Origin: Chitinophagaceae bacterium UBA7600
GTDB lineage: Bacteria > Bacteroidota > Bacteroidia > Chitinophagales > Chitinophagaceae
Assembly (NCBI GenBank): GCA_002478885.1
Contig: DLKC01000024.1
Location: 1-5,961, forward strand
DNA: 5,961 nucleotides
Direction of reading: 5' to 3'
Part shown: positions 4,765-5,961 of the stretch, piece after piece
Layout of the letters: every line of letters starts with the position of its first letter
How positions within the stretch are numbered: position 1 is the first letter of the stretch
Made by a program: the position numbers and the translations under genes
Notes under the pieces: model-generated
Database searches by the model: none
What the model was told of the DNA's origin: nothing
Seen by the model: the letters and a program-made list of their open reading frames with translations, nothing else

Positions 4765-5961
4765 ATGAAAGAAAAAACTTTAAAATTCGTTTTACTCATA
4801 TCTATTTTGACAAGTACTTTAGTTTCCAATGCCTGTACGATTTTTATGGCTAATGACGGACAAAATGTTTGGGTTGGAAATAATGAAGATGAAAATTTTT
4901 CAACCAAATACAGAATGTGGTATTATCCAGCCAATAAGGAAAGTTTTGGTTATATGATTTGGACAGAATTAAGCATCGGAAAACTTTTCTATGGACTGAT
5001 GTACAAAAACCCTCAGGGCGGCTTAAACGAGTATGGACTTTTTATGGATTATACAGCCATTGACGATACTCCGGTAACGAACGACCCAAATAAAAAAAAT
5101 CGTAAAAAGGAATTAGTACATGATATTTTGAAGAGTTGCAAAACTGTTGAGGAAGCAATAAGATATGCAAGTAAATACAATTTAATAAGACTTAAAGAAG
5201 CGCAATTATTCATAGCAGACGCAAATGGAGACTATGTAACGATACACGGTGGTTATATCATTCGTAAGACAGAGAATAATTTTGCTTTAACAAACTATTG
5301 CATCAACAACGGACACAGGGAGGCCTGTTACAGAAGAGATGTTGCAACAAATTGTTTGAACTCAACAAACACTTTTCAACTGGATGACATTAAGAATATA
5401 CTACAAAAATCTGCTCAAAAACAACCACAAACATTGGTGACAAATTTTTCAATGGCTGTTGATTTGAAAAGCAGTACAATTCACTTGTACTATAATAATG
5501 ATTTTACGACTGAAAAAACGATAAACTTAAAAGCGGAATTACAAAAAGGAAAACAACATAAAGATTTAGTTGATTATTTTCCAAAAGACATTTCTGGCCT
5601 GGTAGAGAAGAAATTTGAAAGTAGTGGTATTAATGCGGCAATCGCTTTATACAAGGACTTAAAAGAAACTGCACCTGGCCAATACAACTTTAAAAACAAT
5701 TCTGTGATAAACTTAACCATTAAATGGATTGACAATGGAAAAGTAAAAGAAGCCATCACTCTTTTAGAAACCCTAAAAGAATTTGACTCAAACAAAACAG
5801 AAATTTACACTTGGTTAGGCGTAGCATATAGGAAAGACAATAATTTAAATGAAAGCGCTAAGAATTTTGCCGAAGCATTAGAGCAAAGCCCAAATGATTA
5901 TTTAGCGACCCTTTGGGGGAAACAGGAAAATCAAAAAGTAATTTTCAAACTAAACGATTTT
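4765..5961 (+). CDS. Exported Ntn-hydrolase (C45/C59-like amide hydrolase) with C-terminal TPRs, partial
   Basis: The frame is open for 399 codons and runs off the window, so the C-terminus is not seen. Residues 1-23 are a signal peptide (FVLLISILTSTLVSNA). Cleavage after Ala23 would expose Cys24, in CTIF, as the N-terminal nucleophile. The Ntn fold follows: VGNNEDE (37-43), where Asp42 fits the conserved Asp and Asn39 replaces the Arg of bile-salt hydrolases; PQGGLNEYGLF (83-93) with Asn88; and LTNYC (175-179) with Asn177 as a likely oxyanion residue. Such enzymes cut linear amide bonds, as in choloylglycine hydrolase, acyl-transferase and carcinine hydrolase types; the substrate here is unknown. 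Residues about 290-378 form two to three TPR helical pairs, the clearest being TWLGVAYRKDNNLNESAKNF (349-368), probably a protein-binding module. The gene is markedly AT-rich against the M13 gene. No Shine-Dalgarno sequence or clear promoter is seen. The lipoprotein alternative is weak because SNAC is a poor lipobox. Confidence 0.85.
   Translation, partial: MKEKTLKFVLLISILTSTLVSNACTIFMANDGQNVWVGNNEDENFSTKYRMWYYPANKESFGYMIWTELSIGKLFYGLMYKNPQGGLNEYGLFMDYTAIDDTPVTNDPNKKNRKKELVHDILKSCKTVEEAIRYASKYNLIRLKEAQLFIADANGDYVTIHGGYIIRKTENNFALTNYCINNGHREACYRRDVATNCLNSTNTFQLDDIKNILQKSAQKQPQTLVTNFSMAVDLKSSTIHLYYNNDFTTEKTINLKAELQKGKQHKDLVDYFPKDISGLVEKKFESSGINAAIALYKDLKETAPGQYNFKNNSVINLTIKWIDNGKVKEAITLLETLKEFDSNKTEIYTWLGVAYRKDNNLNESAKNFAEALEQSPNDYLATLWGKQENQKVIFKLNDF

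Noticed and set aside
4605..4907. Minus-strand 100-codon frame over the start of the Ntn-hydrolase gene
   Set aside because: It covers the hairpin at 4651-4701 and is antisense to the signal peptide and active-site region of a well-supported gene.
5574..5795. Minus-strand 73-codon frame within the TPR region
   Set aside because: Antisense to the TPR-coding part of the Ntn-hydrolase gene, with no features of its own.

Overview
The window looks like a piece of a Bacteroidota chromosome, probably a Chitinophagaceae-like relative. This rests on a lipoprotein-type M13 peptidase, a secreted beta-rich protein of a kind common in that phylum, starts without Shine-Dalgarno sequences, and several promoter boxes fitting the Bacteroidota form (TTTG, about 20 bases, TAnnTTTG). 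The exact genus cannot be read from the sequence.

Layout. Positions 1-174 are a non-coding flank with a degenerate TGTG-type repeat. A complete M13 (neprilysin-like) zinc metallopeptidase lipoprotein occupies 175-2193 on the minus strand. A gap of about 400 bases with no convincing gene follows, ending in a good Bacteroidota promoter (2564-2595). That promoter serves a secreted, lipocalin-like protein of unknown function (2711-3292, plus), closed by a hairpin terminator. Next comes a divergent pair: a four-helix DoxX-like membrane protein (3428-3796, minus) and an HxlR-family regulator with a single N-terminal cysteine (3907-4248, plus). Between them lies a nearly mirror-symmetric control region with two identical -7 boxes facing outward and five copies of a GTTAGTAA-like half-site. 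From 4249 to 4764 there is no confident gene, but there are two unrelated stem-loops, a probable frameshifted small-ORF remnant and a short direct repeat. The window ends inside an AT-rich gene (4765 onward) for an exported Ntn-hydrolase whose catalytic cysteine would become the mature N-terminus, with a TPR domain at the C-terminus.

How the parts relate. The HxlR regulator very probably controls itself and the DoxX gene through the shared operator, and by analogy with characterised HxlR/DoxX pairs this may be an electrophile or redox stress module. The peptidase, the lipocalin-like protein and the Ntn-hydrolase are all predicted to be exported, but nothing ties them into one pathway. The right-hand part (about 4250 to the end) differs from the left in base composition and has stem-loops and gene debris, so it looks like an accessory or recently exchanged segment. 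I found no CRISPR array, rRNA, tRNA or transposase.
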